Positions 25,373 to 33,468 of a stretch of 64,000 nucleotides of DNA are shown here, piece after piece. The first letter of the stretch is position 1. Each line of letters opens with the position of its first letter. The notes under the pieces are model-generated. The model ran no database searches, was not told the origin of the DNA, and saw only the letters and a program-made list of their open reading frames with translations. A program made the translations under genes and the position numbers. The DNA comes from SZUA-430 sp040080835 (GTDB lineage: Bacteria > Pseudomonadota > Alphaproteobacteria > Micropepsales > Micropepsaceae): NCBI GenBank assembly GCA_040080835.1, contig JBEBHP010000017.1, positions 1 to 64,000 on the forward strand, in the 5' to 3' direction.

Positions 25373-25401
25373 TTTACATTTTCCAGAACCGGAGACGACC
25401 A

Positions 25402-26040
25402 ATGCCCAGACTGAGACAGGTTTCCAGGGCCGACGCCGATCCATTTGCTCAGCAGCTTTACAAGGTGCTCTTCGGCGACCGTGATCCGGTGAAGGAACCC
25501 GGCACTGCAACGGGGACGCCTGGAAACTGGTGGACCGTGTTCGCGCTAGTGCCGGATGCCTTCAAGCATACGACGGAAGGTTTCCAGTTCTATCGCAGCC
25601 CGAAGCGGAAAATATCCGCGAAGCTGCGTGAGCTGGGGCAGATCCGCGCCGGCTGGGCGCGCGGCTCGCAGTTCGTGTTCTCGCAGCATTGCAAGGCGGC
25701 GCGTGACGCGGGCTTCAGTGACGCACAGGTCAAGGCAATCCCCTATTGGTCGATCGCCGATGTGTGGAGCCCGGTCGAGCGCGCTGTGCTCGCCTATACC
25801 GACTGTCTTGTGTTGATGGGCGGGCGCGTGCCCGAGGAAATCTTTGCCGCGCTGAAAGCGCATCTTTCGGATGAAGAGATCCTGGAACTCACCTACATCA
25901 CCACGACATACGAGATGCACGCGACCATGTCCCGCGCGCTCAGGCTCGAGTATGACGACGTCGACGAGCGCATCGTCGAGATCGCAGCACCCGCGGGTGC
26001 CAGCTCGGACGTGATGAGCATGGTGGACAAAAAAGATTGA
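25402..26040 (+). CDS. Carboxymuconolactone decarboxylase (CMD/AhpD) family protein
   Basis: The 212-residue alpha-helical protein has WWTVFALVPDAFKHTTEGFQFY, LRELGQIRAGWARGSQFVFSQHCKAARDAGFSDAQVKAIPYWS and ELTYITTTYEMHATMSRAL, typical of AhpD-like proteins that form trimers of helices. Only one Cys (QHCKAA) is seen where AhpD has CxxC, so a peroxidase-type relay is unlikely. The role is unknown. GGAG precedes the ATG at 25402; the frame extension upstream runs into the inverted repeat and is noncoding. Confidence 0.85.
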   Translation: MPRLRQVSRADADPFAQQLYKVLFGDRDPVKEPGTATGTPGNWWTVFALVPDAFKHTTEGFQFYRSPKRKISAKLRELGQIRAGWARGSQFVFSQHCKAARDAGFSDAQVKAIPYWSIADVWSPVERAVLAYTDCLVLMGGRVPEEIFAALKAHLSDEEILELTYITTTYEMHATMSRALRLEYDDVDERIVEIAAPAGASSDVMSMVDKKD

Positions 26041-26502
26041 TGGATATCGATGTGTCGAATGTGTCGCTGTTGACAGCTTGGAGTTTCTGTTCTAGTTATG
26101 TTCTTTCTGCACCGGAGGCGAAATCCGATGGTGCCAGCTGCGACTTGAAAATTTCATATGACTGAACGCCGATTTCGGGTCCGGTCCTGGAGAGGAGCCC
26201 TAACTGCGCCCTGGTTGGAGTTACTTGCACTGGCAGAAACGGGCGCGGATATCGGCGTCGAATTTCCCGGCAAATATTCCGGGTAAGTTGAAGTGGAACC
26301 TTCGAGCAATTTTGTCACCTTTTGCTTTTCTAGAGGCAGAATTCCGCAGAAGACTGCGAAAAATGCATCACAGAAAAAGGTGACAGTGTCACCTTCGACC
26401 GGCGTTGTTTTCCGGGCGTGGCACACGCAGGATCTTTGTACCGAAATCCAGTAACCGCAGTTGTTTGCGGTAAGCATCGGTGTTGCCAAACCCGCCGTGC
26501 GG
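26041..26502. other. Intergenic region with second copy of dispersed repeat
   Basis: No gene is credible. The first 250 bases show nothing recognisable. The remainder holds the repeat copy at 26304-26396 and the sequence after the membrane protein gene. Confidence 0.5.
26304..26396 (+). repeat. Dispersed intergenic element, copy 2
   Basis: It starts with GAGCAATTTTGTCACCTTTT (26305-26324), continues with GCGAAAAATG and ends with GGTGACAGTGTCACC at 26379-26393. It matches the element at 6400-6486 in ends, order and orientation, with a different middle. Confidence 0.7.
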
Positions 26503-26835
26503 TCAGGTGCTTTTGATAATGCCAAGGCTGCGGCCGATGATTCCGCCGAGCCAGAGGATGAGGGTCAACACAATGACGCGCGTGAACAGGGTCATAAGCG
26601 TCAGGGCGATTGCCGTATCGCCGACAACCAGGCCGAACAGGGCAGACGGTGAGCCGTTGCCGAGCACGGTCTCGGCGCTGTCCATCACGAAGTATTTGAT
26701 GCTTCCCGCCGAGCGGACGAATTCGTTCACCCAGTCTGGAGTCAGTACGACCATCACAGCGAGGACGACGAACGACAGGAAGAAGGACACGATGCTTCTC
26801 CACGTCTGCCACATGAACTGACCAAGCGTATGCAT
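26503..26835 (-). CDS. Small membrane protein, about three helices
   Basis: The 110-residue protein has SIVSFFLSFVVLAVMVVLTP, ALFGLVVGDTAIALTLMTLF and VIVLTLILWLGGIIGRSLGI as hydrophobic helices. I do not recognise the family. The start MHTLGQFMWQ at 26835 is preceded by AGGG. It stands alone between the CMD gene and the TetR gene at 27019. Confidence 0.65.
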   Translation of the reverse strand: MHTLGQFMWQTWRSIVSFFLSFVVLAVMVVLTPDWVNEFVRSAGSIKYFVMDSAETVLGNGSPSALFGLVVGDTAIALTLMTLFTRVIVLTLILWLGGIIGRSLGIIKST

Positions 26836-27018
26836 CGAATTGCCCTTTTTTCCGGTTTCCCGTTCCTGGCGGACATGCTCGGGTTCCAGCACCCAAGTGT
26901 CAAGGCGGCGCGGGCGCGCTGTGCCGCTGAATGCCTTGCAGAAATTGCACTTCGCGTGGTGGCGATGCAGGGAATCCGCACCCCGGGCGCTGTCCACGGG
27001 CGGCCGTCAAATGATGGT

Positions 27019-27684
27019 TTATTCCGCGGCAGCCCGAAGTACCCCCTTCCGCGGGACGGGCTTGCTTGTCAGGTAGCCTACGATCAGGCGCGAAACCTCT
27101 GCCGCCAGTGCCCCGGACTGCAGGTCGTGCGGGCGCTCGGATACGGCGTTGTGAACCACGGCTTCCACCGTCCGGGTCACGACAAAGACCGCGAGGTCGA
27201 GATCGGACACGGTGATTTCGCTGCGCCTGGTTTCGAACGCCGCGCGCACGCGCGCTTCGACACGCCTGGAATACGCCTTCTTCCAGTCGAGATTTCCGAG
27301 GCTTGGCACTTCTTCCGATAGAACGCGATGAAGCTCGGGCTCGATCAGGTGCGACTTCACATTCTGCTCGACAGCCAGCTGAACCAGTTCCTGCAGCGGC
27401 AACGTCGCCGCACGGTCGACCATTTCAACAACCGTGTTCTCGATTTCCATGACATGACGTTTCATCAACGCGACGAGCAATGCGTCCTTGTTGGGAAAAT
27501 ACTGATAGAGCGAGCCAATGCTGACGCCCGCTTTTTCTGCCACACGATTGGTCGTGAAGGCCTCATAGCCGCGCTTGACCAGAACGTGAGCCGCGGCCTG
27601 CAAAATCGTCCCGACCGTGGCACGCGAGCGATCCTGCTCGGGGTGTTTTCGAGGGTTTGCCGCCAGTTTCCTGCGTGGTGCCAT
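27019..27684 (-). CDS. TetR family transcriptional regulator
   Basis: The 221-residue protein has RATVGTILQAAAHVLVKRGYEAFTTNRVAEKAGVSIGSLYQYFPNKDAL (TetR HTH) after a basic leader (MAPRRKLAANPRKHPEQDRS). It is transcribed away from the ferredoxin/O-methyltransferase pair. The divergent region holds two tandem copies of GAGCAATTACTC, the likely operator for both directions. The ATG at 27684 is used rather than the TTG four codons upstream. Confidence 0.88.
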   Translation of the reverse strand: MAPRRKLAANPRKHPEQDRSRATVGTILQAAAHVLVKRGYEAFTTNRVAEKAGVSIGSLYQYFPNKDALLVALMKRHVMEIENTVVEMVDRAATLPLQELVQLAVEQNVKSHLIEPELHRVLSEEVPSLGNLDWKKAYSRRVEARVRAAFETRRSEITVSDLDLAVFVVTRTVEAVVHNAVSERPHDLQSGALAAEVSRLIVGYLTSKPVPRKGVLRAAAE

Positions 27685-27713
27685 GGGATGTTCCAATTGC
27701 GAGTAGTCAATGC

Positions 27714-27746
27714 GAGCAATTACTCATATAACATGAGCAATTACTC
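27714..27746. promoter_or_regulatory. Tandem operator GAGCAATTACTC x2
   Basis: The 12-mer GAGCAATTACTC occurs at 27714-27725 and again at 27735-27746. The two copies start 21 bases apart, exactly two helical turns. Each is itself nearly palindromic (GAG...CTC). The pair sits between the divergent TetR gene and the ferredoxin gene. Confidence 0.75.
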
Positions 27747-27777
27747 GGTTTCAACAGATAATCAACAGGTAACACGA

Positions 27778-28086
27778 ATGGCCAAAGCCGACACCAGCGC
27801 GTGCAAGCACGATGCCGGCATTGTTGCGCCCGTCATCAACCCGCTCAAATGCGAAGCTGCAGGAGACTGCGTGGAAGTCTGCCCCTATGACGTGTTCAGC
27901 ATCCGAAAGCTGACGACAGGAGAACTCAAAGCCTTACCGCTGGGGCCCTGGATCAAGGTCAAGGTGCACGGCAGCAAACAGGCCTTCGTCGTCAATGGCG
28001 ATGCCTGCCACTCGTGCGGGCTTTGCGTGACCGCATGTCCCGAACACGCGATCCGGCTTTCGCGAACTCCACAAAAAGGAACATGA
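27778..28086 (+). CDS. Two-cluster 4Fe-4S ferredoxin
   Basis: The 102-residue protein carries NPLKCEAAGDCVEVCPYDVF and DACHSCGLCVTACPEHAIR, two CxxxxxC-type/CxxCxxC-type cluster sites that bind two 4Fe-4S clusters, joined by a longer segment with LGPWIKVKVHGSKQAFVV. It precedes an O-methyltransferase gene with an overlapping start. The ATG at 27778 is preferred; an in-frame ATG at 27733 would overlap the operator. It may supply electrons to an oxidoreductase elsewhere, or the pair may serve a redox-coupled methylation. Confidence 0.86.
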   Translation: MAKADTSACKHDAGIVAPVINPLKCEAAGDCVEVCPYDVFSIRKLTTGELKALPLGPWIKVKVHGSKQAFVVNGDACHSCGLCVTACPEHAIRLSRTPQKGT

Positions 28087-28763
28087 ACATGATGGCCGTC
28101 ACAGAACTTGATGATCCGAAGATTTCGTCGACGCTGCGTAAACTGCACGCGCTTGCAAGGGGAGACGTTTACGTTTTTGCCCGCGCGCTGCCGGCAGTAT
28201 TGATGAGCGTTGCGCGTGGAAAACCTGCAATTGAAGGCGCACTGCCCTATCTCAAGGATGCGTATATTCCCGTCGATCCTGATCAAGGGAAGTTTCTGTA
28301 TGTTACAGCGCGTGCGATAAATGCGAAGACGATTGTCGAATTCGGCACTTCATTCGGAATCTCAACGATTTACCTCGCGGCAGCAGCGCGCGCGAACAGC
28401 GGACGCGTGATCGGAACCGAACTTGTTTCAGCAAAAGTTAAAGCTGCGCGCGCAAATGTCGCGCAAGCCGGGCTCGCACAATTTGTAGACATTCGTGAAG
28501 GCGATGCGATGAAAACTCTCGCATCACTCGATCAAACAATAGATTTGTTGCTGCTTGATGGCTGGAAAGACATTTATCTTCCAATGATCAAGATGCTCGC
28601 GCCCAAAATGCGAGCAGGCGCAGTTGTGCTCGCTGACAATATTTTCACTTTCAAAACGGCGCTGCGTCCTTACGTTAGCCATATGCAAAATCGTGAAAAC
28701 GGATTCGAGTCCGTCACACTGCCCCTTGGGCACGGCATGGAATACTCGGTTCGCTGCTTTTGA
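28083..28763 (+). CDS. O-methyltransferase-like (class I SAM) protein
   Basis: The 226-residue protein shows the YrrM/caffeoyl-CoA O-methyltransferase layout. It has GKFLYVTARAINAKTIVEFGTSFGISTIYLAAAA (SAM motif I), RVIGTELVSAKVKAARANV and IDLLLLDGWKDIYLPMIKMLAPKMRAGAVVLADN (motif with the metal-binding Asp). It may methylate a catechol or another hydroxyl group with a divalent cation; the substrate is unknown. Its ATG overlaps the ferredoxin stop. Base use is more AT-rich in its middle than in neighbouring genes (28300-28500), which could mark transfer. Confidence 0.83.
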   Translation: MNMMAVTELDDPKISSTLRKLHALARGDVYVFARALPAVLMSVARGKPAIEGALPYLKDAYIPVDPDQGKFLYVTARAINAKTIVEFGTSFGISTIYLAAAARANSGRVIGTELVSAKVKAARANVAQAGLAQFVDIREGDAMKTLASLDQTIDLLLLDGWKDIYLPMIKMLAPKMRAGAVVLADNIFTFKTALRPYVSHMQNRENGFESVTLPLGHGMEYSVRCF

Positions 28764-28873
28764 ACCGAATGTCACAAACATGATGTATGTTGCGTCATGT
28801 GGTTGTCCGATGTTGAAATCACCTTTGTCCGTAACTACATCCGGGATGATGTCCCGGTTGGGGAGAGCCGGCT

Positions 28874-29530
28874 ATGCATGAGAGAGCCTATGTACCTGCG
28901 TTGGGGGATCACCGCCTGACGCCATTCTACGACGCAACTGTCGCTCTGATGACCTGCGAGCGAACCTGGAAGCGTGCGTTCGTGAAACAGATTTCCCCGC
29001 AGCCTCGCGACGTCATTCTTGATGTTGGATGTGGCACGGGAACGCTTGCCATCCTGCTTAAGCAGGCCTGCAGTTCGGCGTCAATTTACGCCAGTGACCC
29101 TGACCCGGCAGTACTGACACGCGCCGAGGAAAAGGCCCGGACAGCGGGCGTGCTGGTGCATTTTTCGCAGGGTTTTGGACAAGGTGTGGCTGCCACGGCT
29201 GCCTCCATCCGCCCCAACAAGATCGTCAGCAGCCTCGTGCTGCACCAGGTTCCGATGGAAACCAAGCGGGCCACACTTTCCAGTGCCTTTGCAGCCCTGC
29301 GCAGTGGCGGTGAACTTCACGTCGCCGACTATGGCGAGCAGAAGTCTCCGCTGATGAAATTTGCGTTCCGGCAGGTCCAGGCGCTCGACAGTCAAGAGAC
29401 GACAAAGTCGAACGCCGAGGGCCTGCTGCCCAGATTCATGGCAGACGCCGGCTTTGTCGCGGTACAGGAAACAATGTCGGTCCCGACACCAACCGGTTCG
29501 ATTTCGCTCTACTCGGCCCTAAGGCCGTAA
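28874..29530 (+). CDS. Class I SAM-dependent methyltransferase
   Basis: The 218-residue protein has ILDVGCGTGTLAILLKQA (motif I), ASIYASDPDPAVLTRAEEKAR, KIVSSLVLHQVPMETKRATLSSAFAALRSGGELHVADYG and the closing VQETMSVPTPTGSISLYSALRP. It fits the UbiE/Coq5-like methyltransferase group; the substrate is unknown. GGGGAG precedes the start. Its end overlaps the end of the convergent YiiX-like gene by 12 bases. Confidence 0.85.
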   Translation: MHERAYVPALGDHRLTPFYDATVALMTCERTWKRAFVKQISPQPRDVILDVGCGTGTLAILLKQACSSASIYASDPDPAVLTRAEEKARTAGVLVHFSQGFGQGVAATAASIRPNKIVSSLVLHQVPMETKRATLSSAFAALRSGGELHVADYGEQKSPLMKFAFRQVQALDSQETTKSNAEGLLPRFMADAGFVAVQETMSVPTPTGSISLYSALRP

Positions 29531-30298
29531 GCCCAATGACGGTGCGGCAGGATCAACGCTGCCGCCCGTCCCTGCCATCTGAGATGGTTCGGCCGACCCT
29601 TCGGCCATGACCACAGGGCTTGCGCCCGGCGATGAATAAAGGGGACGCACGTGCGGGTCGGATATCAGCGACATCGGCGTTATCACGTCGTAGCGCGCAA
29701 TCGTGTTCCAGCACTGATCGTAATCCAGGTAGCGCCGCTTGCAGGGTTTGCTCTGCTGCCACTTGCCCATGAATTTCGAGGACACAGTGGGATTGCCTTT
29801 CGCCAGGGTTCCAAGGCGCTGCATTTTCCCGAGATCAATGCCCGCCTCGAGGTAAGCCATGCGAACAAGCTCGCTTGAGTAGATCTGGTCCGCATCGGGA
29901 TCCAGGAAGAAGTCGCCATGCATGCCAATCCTGCTGCGTGCGGCGCTGATGACAAGGCGTGACTGGATGGGCGTCAGCGCCGCTACGCGATAGGCAGCGA
30001 ACTGCCTGCTGCGGCCATGGCTGATGAAATCGGCAAGAGGTGTCTCGGTGACAGTTTCACTGGCTTCGATCACAACCGCGCCGCTATCTGTCAGCTGGAC
30101 GATGCCGATGTGAGCCGGGGCCTCGGTTTTTGTTCCGAAGACCGGCAGCACGGGCACCGTCTTCGACTGCTGGACGATGAGGTCGCCGTCGTTCCATTCA
30201 ACCGGATTGATGCCCGAGGTCGCACTCGACCAGAGATACGCAGCGAAGGTCACCACGACTGCGGCGCCTGCAAATATTGTTTCGACTTTGCCAATCAT
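29519..30298 (-). CDS. YiiX-like permuted papain-fold protein, catalytic Cys lost
   Basis: The 259-residue protein has an N-terminal membrane anchor (about residues 5-25) and the YiiX/YebB-type segments GDLIVQQ, APAHIGIVQL (catalytic His retained) and DADQIYSSELVRMAYLEAGIDL. In the family the segment reads YCSELV, with Cys as the nucleophile; here TAC TCA AGC encodes Y-S-S. It may therefore be inactive as a cysteine hydrolase, or use serine. The C-terminal third is low-complexity (PGASPVVMAEGSAEPSQ). It converges on the methyltransferase gene at 28874. Confidence 0.68.
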   Translation of the reverse strand: MIGKVETIFAGAAVVVTFAAYLWSSATSGINPVEWNDGDLIVQQSKTVPVLPVFGTKTEAPAHIGIVQLTDSGAVVIEASETVTETPLADFISHGRSRQFAAYRVAALTPIQSRLVISAARSRIGMHGDFFLDPDADQIYSSELVRMAYLEAGIDLGKMQRLGTLAKGNPTVSSKFMGKWQQSKPCKRRYLDYDQCWNTIARYDVITPMSLISDPHVRPLYSSPGASPVVMAEGSAEPSQMAGTGGSVDPAAPSLGLRP

Positions 30299-30380
30299 GA
30301 GGCTGAGTCTAGGGCCGAGGTGTAAACAGCGGCGTAAGCGGCATGCTTAATGACCGTGCGCCAGGCTGGCACAACGGGTG

Positions 30381-30995
30381 CTATTTCGCCGATCCCCAGT
30401 AGTTGAAGCCGGCGAAGCGCGGTGTCGCGGGAAGGTACATCGTTTCCATCTTCTCGATCTCGAAGCCCCCTTCGCGAATGAGTTCGGGGATCGGACGGCC
30501 CACATGGCAACCGCCACCAATCACTTTCCACAATGGTGTAATGCGTTCCTGAAACCTGCGAACGTTTTCGTCCGGCGCCTTGCCATGCTCGCAGAAGATC
30601 AGGCGTCCGCCAGGCCTGAGAACGCGGCGCATGCCTTTCAGGGCCTTCACCACTTCGGGGATCGTGCAAAGTGTATAGGTGACAAGCACAGTGTCGGCGG
30701 ACTTGTCATCCAGCGGGATCTCTTCGGCCTTCAGGTCCAGGAACTCGAGCTCGATTGGGGTGTCCCTTGCCCGACGCTTCGCGCGCTCGCGCATTTCTGC
30801 TGATGGCTCAAGACCCCAGATGTGCGAGACCTTTTTGGGATCGTAGAACTCAAGGTTCTGGCCTGCACCAAGGCCGATCTCAAGCACGCGGCCCTCGGCC
30901 AGCGGTACAACCTTCTTGCGCTGCCAGGTGATCGGCTTGGCGCTCATCACCGTGTCAAGAAGCCAAGGCAAGATGCGCCGTTCGTAAAAGCCCAT
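30381..30995 (-). CDS. Class I SAM-dependent methyltransferase
   Basis: The 204-residue protein begins FYERRILPWLLDTVMSAKPI and has RVLEIGLGAGQNLEFYDP (motif I), IWGLEPSAEMRERAKRRA, TVLVTYTLCTIPEVVKALKGMRRVLRPGGRLIFCEHGK and FAGFNYWGSA. It is the phospholipid- or quinone-type methyltransferase pattern often found beside membrane genes. The EAL-domain gene lies upstream on the same strand, separated by a perfect 12-bp hairpin. The ATG at 30995 is preferred; an upstream GTG at 31028 lies inside the hairpin. Confidence 0.85.
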   Translation of the reverse strand: MGFYERRILPWLLDTVMSAKPITWQRKKVVPLAEGRVLEIGLGAGQNLEFYDPKKVSHIWGLEPSAEMRERAKRRARDTPIELEFLDLKAEEIPLDDKSADTVLVTYTLCTIPEVVKALKGMRRVLRPGGRLIFCEHGKAPDENVRRFQERITPLWKVIGGGCHVGRPIPELIREGGFEIEKMETMYLPATPRFAGFNYWGSAK

Positions 30996-31000
30996 GTGAA

Positions 31001-31030
31001 AAGTGTCCGAAGTTGCTGCTTCGGACACTT
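31001..31030 (-). terminator. Perfect 12-bp hairpin after the EAL gene
   Basis: On the minus strand AAGTGTCCGAAG pairs exactly with CTTCGGACACTT around CAGCAA, and TTTTC follows. It lies between the EAL stop (31064) and the methyltransferase start (30995), so it is a likely terminator of the EAL gene or a regulator between the two. Confidence 0.7.
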
Positions 31031-31063
31031 AACACAGATCAACGGCGGTGGTGGACTGCCGTT

Positions 31064-32299
31064 TTACTGCGAACGGCGCTCCACAAGGCTCTTCATGGGC
31101 GGGCAAGCGTCTCCGGGCGGACCGAAGCCCTGCCGTTTTCCGCCTGCTGCGGCAGGTGCCGTGACTTCCTCGTCCTCGAGGATCTCTTCGAGATCATCGC
31201 CCTCAAGGACAGGCATGGTCGGTTCAGCACGCTGCACGGGCTTGGGCTGAAGCATGGGCTGGTGAGTTGCAGCGCGCTTGGCTCGCACCGCCTCAAGAAC
31301 GCGCTGCATGTCTTCCTTGGTGAGGTCCGTCGGCGAAGGCGGCGGCTTTGGCGTTTCATCGCCAACGTCCTCATCCTTTGCCGAGAGTTCCCGGGCTTCA
31401 AGCGCCACCTTGGGAGCGGGTGGCGCCTCAAACTGCACCTTCGGTGCGGCAGCCTGAGCCTGCGCCAGTGCAACGCGTGCCACTGCCGGAAGTGGTTCCA
31501 TCGACACGTGACCACGGGCCCATTTGCCGTCCCATGCGAGAAGCTCGTCGAGTGTGAGCGGCTTCTGAATCCAGATGCCTTGCGCGGCCGTGAAGCCCAC
31601 ATCTGCAAGACCCGCCATGGTTGCTTCGTCTTCGGCACCCACAGCCACGGCCTCCAGATCGAAGTGCTGGGCATAGCGCATGCGAGCGGCGATTGCGCCC
31701 TTGCCTTTCAGACCCAGTCTCTGGGCCAGGCGAATGCTGGCAGGCCCGCCCACCTTTATCGAGGTGAAGGGCATTGGTTCAAAATGCGTGAGGTCGACTG
31801 GCACGATGCCGCCGCCGTCAAGAGCAACCTGGACGCCGAGCGCGCGCACTGCATTCAGCGCATCGCAGAGGGCTTCGGGTTCCTGGGCAACGGCACGCTC
31901 CGGCACCTCGACGATTACACGCGCGGGCTTCAAGCCGTAGTGCGTGATCATCTGCGACAAGCCCTGACAGAAGTCAGGCGCGGTCACAGTTCCGGGTGCC
32001 ACGTTGATCGAGATCGCCCAGTCCTTGCCCTGCGTGGTCCAGCGTTGCGCTGCTGCAAAGGCTGTGTGAAACACAAAGCCGGTCAGGTCGGGCATGCGGC
32101 CCTGCGCCTCGACAAAATCGAGAAACAGCCCCGGTGGCAACAGACCATACTGTGGATGCTGCCAGCGAATGAATGCTTCGGCGCCCGACATGCGAGATGT
32201 CGCCAGATCGACCTTGGGCTGGAATACCAGCGAGAACTCCTTGCGCTGGAACGCCATATCGATGTCAGATGGTGCCAATCGGAAAGACTTGTCGCTCAT
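31064..32299 (-). CDS. Degenerate EAL-domain protein
   Basis: The 411-residue protein has an EAL domain (about 10-250) with GAEAFIRWQHP in place of EALLRW, SINVAP (the Asn), VEVPERA (a Glu), SIKVGG (the Lys) and QGIWIQKP (the Gln). However, the metal-binding loop reads ALDGGGIV instead of xxDDFG, and the AEG element reads AVG. Two metal ligands are therefore lost and c-di-GMP hydrolysis is unlikely; it may bind the dinucleotide as a receptor. A long acidic, low-complexity C-terminus (about 285-411) follows. The neighbours do not show a partner. Confidence 0.8.
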   Translation of the reverse strand: MSDKSFRLAPSDIDMAFQRKEFSLVFQPKVDLATSRMSGAEAFIRWQHPQYGLLPPGLFLDFVEAQGRMPDLTGFVFHTAFAAAQRWTTQGKDWAISINVAPGTVTAPDFCQGLSQMITHYGLKPARVIVEVPERAVAQEPEALCDALNAVRALGVQVALDGGGIVPVDLTHFEPMPFTSIKVGGPASIRLAQRLGLKGKGAIAARMRYAQHFDLEAVAVGAEDEATMAGLADVGFTAAQGIWIQKPLTLDELLAWDGKWARGHVSMEPLPAVARVALAQAQAAAPKVQFEAPPAPKVALEARELSAKDEDVGDETPKPPPSPTDLTKEDMQRVLEAVRAKRAATHQPMLQPKPVQRAEPTMPVLEGDDLEEILEDEEVTAPAAAGGKRQGFGPPGDACPPMKSLVERRSQ

Positions 32300-32443
32300 G
32301 AGCCTGTAACTACCTCGCGTGATACGGACGATGTACCGTTGATCACAGTATGGCTTTGATCATTTAAGGGAGCGTCGTAAGGTCGGGTCATATTTGAGCC
32401 GATTTTGAGAATTTAAAATTTGAAACTTCGTTGAGAGTTCCAC

Positions 32444-33247
32444 ATGTCGAACCCAGGTTCAGAGCCAAAAAAAGCATCTACTCCCCTGCCGTCCGCAACC
32501 ATTCTGATGCTGCGGGATGGAGCCGCTGGCATTGAAGTCTTCATGGTAAAGCGACATCACCAAATTGATTTCGCATCGGGCGCACTTGTTTTTCCCGGCG
32601 GAAAGGTTGATCCGCATGACCTTGATCCGCAAGTGCGCACGCTCAGCGATGGCGCGGCCAGTTTCGATGACTATCGGCTGAGCCTTGCTGCCTGCGCGGT
32701 GCGCGAAGGCTTCGAGGAATCGGGCATCCTGCTGGCCCGCAAAGTTGGTGCACAAACGATGCTGGATGCCGCTTCGGCGACGGCGCTGTCGGGCTGGCGG
32801 CCGCGACTGAACAACAGCGAAGCGGGACTGGCCGAGTTCCTGAAAACAGAAAAGCTCAGGCTTGCTCTTGATACGCTGGTGCCTTTCGCCCACTGGATCA
32901 CGCCGGTGTTCATGCCCAAGCGCTTCGACACGCACTTCTATCTGGCGGAGGCACCCAAGGGACAGCTTGGCAGGCACGACGGGTCGGAGTCGGTCGACTC
33001 GGTCTGGGTCAACCCGCTTGAAGCCATCGAGGACAAGCAGTGGACCATCATCTTCCCGACGAAGATGAACCTGAAGATGCTGGGTGAATGCAAGACGACA
33101 GCCGAGGCCCTTGCGCGCGCGAAGCGGACGCCAGTTGTCACCGTGGAGCCAAAGGTTGAAACCATCGACGGCAAGCCGATGCTGACCATCCCGGAGAATG
33201 CGGGTTATGGAAAGATCGCCGAGCCGATGACGTCGATCCGCGGGTAG
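32444..33247 (+). CDS. NUDIX hydrolase (NUDT7/NUDT19-like)
   Basis: The 267-residue protein has a NUDIX box with an insertion: GALVFPGGKVDPHDLD, then AACAVREGFEESGILLARK, giving the REGFEESG core. The pattern resembles NUDT7/8/19-type hydrolases that cleave CoA derivatives or dinucleotides. The C-terminal half (FAHWITPVFMPKRFDTHFYLAEAP) is typical of that group. It is divergent from the EAL gene with about 145 bases between, so their promoters lie there. Confidence 0.87.
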   Translation: MSNPGSEPKKASTPLPSATILMLRDGAAGIEVFMVKRHHQIDFASGALVFPGGKVDPHDLDPQVRTLSDGAASFDDYRLSLAACAVREGFEESGILLARKVGAQTMLDAASATALSGWRPRLNNSEAGLAEFLKTEKLRLALDTLVPFAHWITPVFMPKRFDTHFYLAEAPKGQLGRHDGSESVDSVWVNPLEAIEDKQWTIIFPTKMNLKMLGECKTTAEALARAKRTPVVTVEPKVETIDGKPMLTIPENAGYGKIAEPMTSIRG

Positions 33248-33270
33248 CGCCTCAACGCCTTGCCCTTCCC

Positions 33271-33451
33271 ACCAGCGCGGTATGCGCTGAGGGGGAAGGT
33301 GCCGCGAAGCGGCGGATGGGGGGCTGCGGCGGTTGCGATTTATTTCGGCGGGCGATGTAGAACTATTCGGGCGCTGCGCCCCCCATCCGTCTCGCTGCTG
33401 TGCAGCGATCCACCTTCCCCCTCAACGCGCTTTGCGCGTTGAGGGGGAAGG
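33271..33451. repeat. Inverted repeat pair, GGGGGAAGGT/CGGATGGGG type
   Basis: The left part (GAGGGGGAAGGTGCCGCGA, then GCGGATGGGGGG) and the right part (CCCCCCATCCGT, then ACCTTCCCCCTCAACGC) are reverse complements over both ends. It is repeated palindromic sequence lying between convergent genes (NUDIX and the unknown protein at 33469) and is probably a REP-like element that also ends transcription. Confidence 0.7.
33421..33443. terminator. 10-bp GC hairpin in the convergent gap
   Basis: CTCAACGCGC pairs with GCGCGTTGAG around TTT. It lies between the convergent NUDIX gene and the gene at 33469 and may serve as a bidirectional terminator; no long T-run is present. Confidence 0.5.
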
Positions 33452-33468
33452 GCTAGGTGGTGATGTGG

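Noticed and set aside
25255..25401. In-frame extension upstream of the CMD gene
   Set aside because: It runs through the right arm of the inverted repeat; the protein starts with a Shine-Dalgarno site at 25402.
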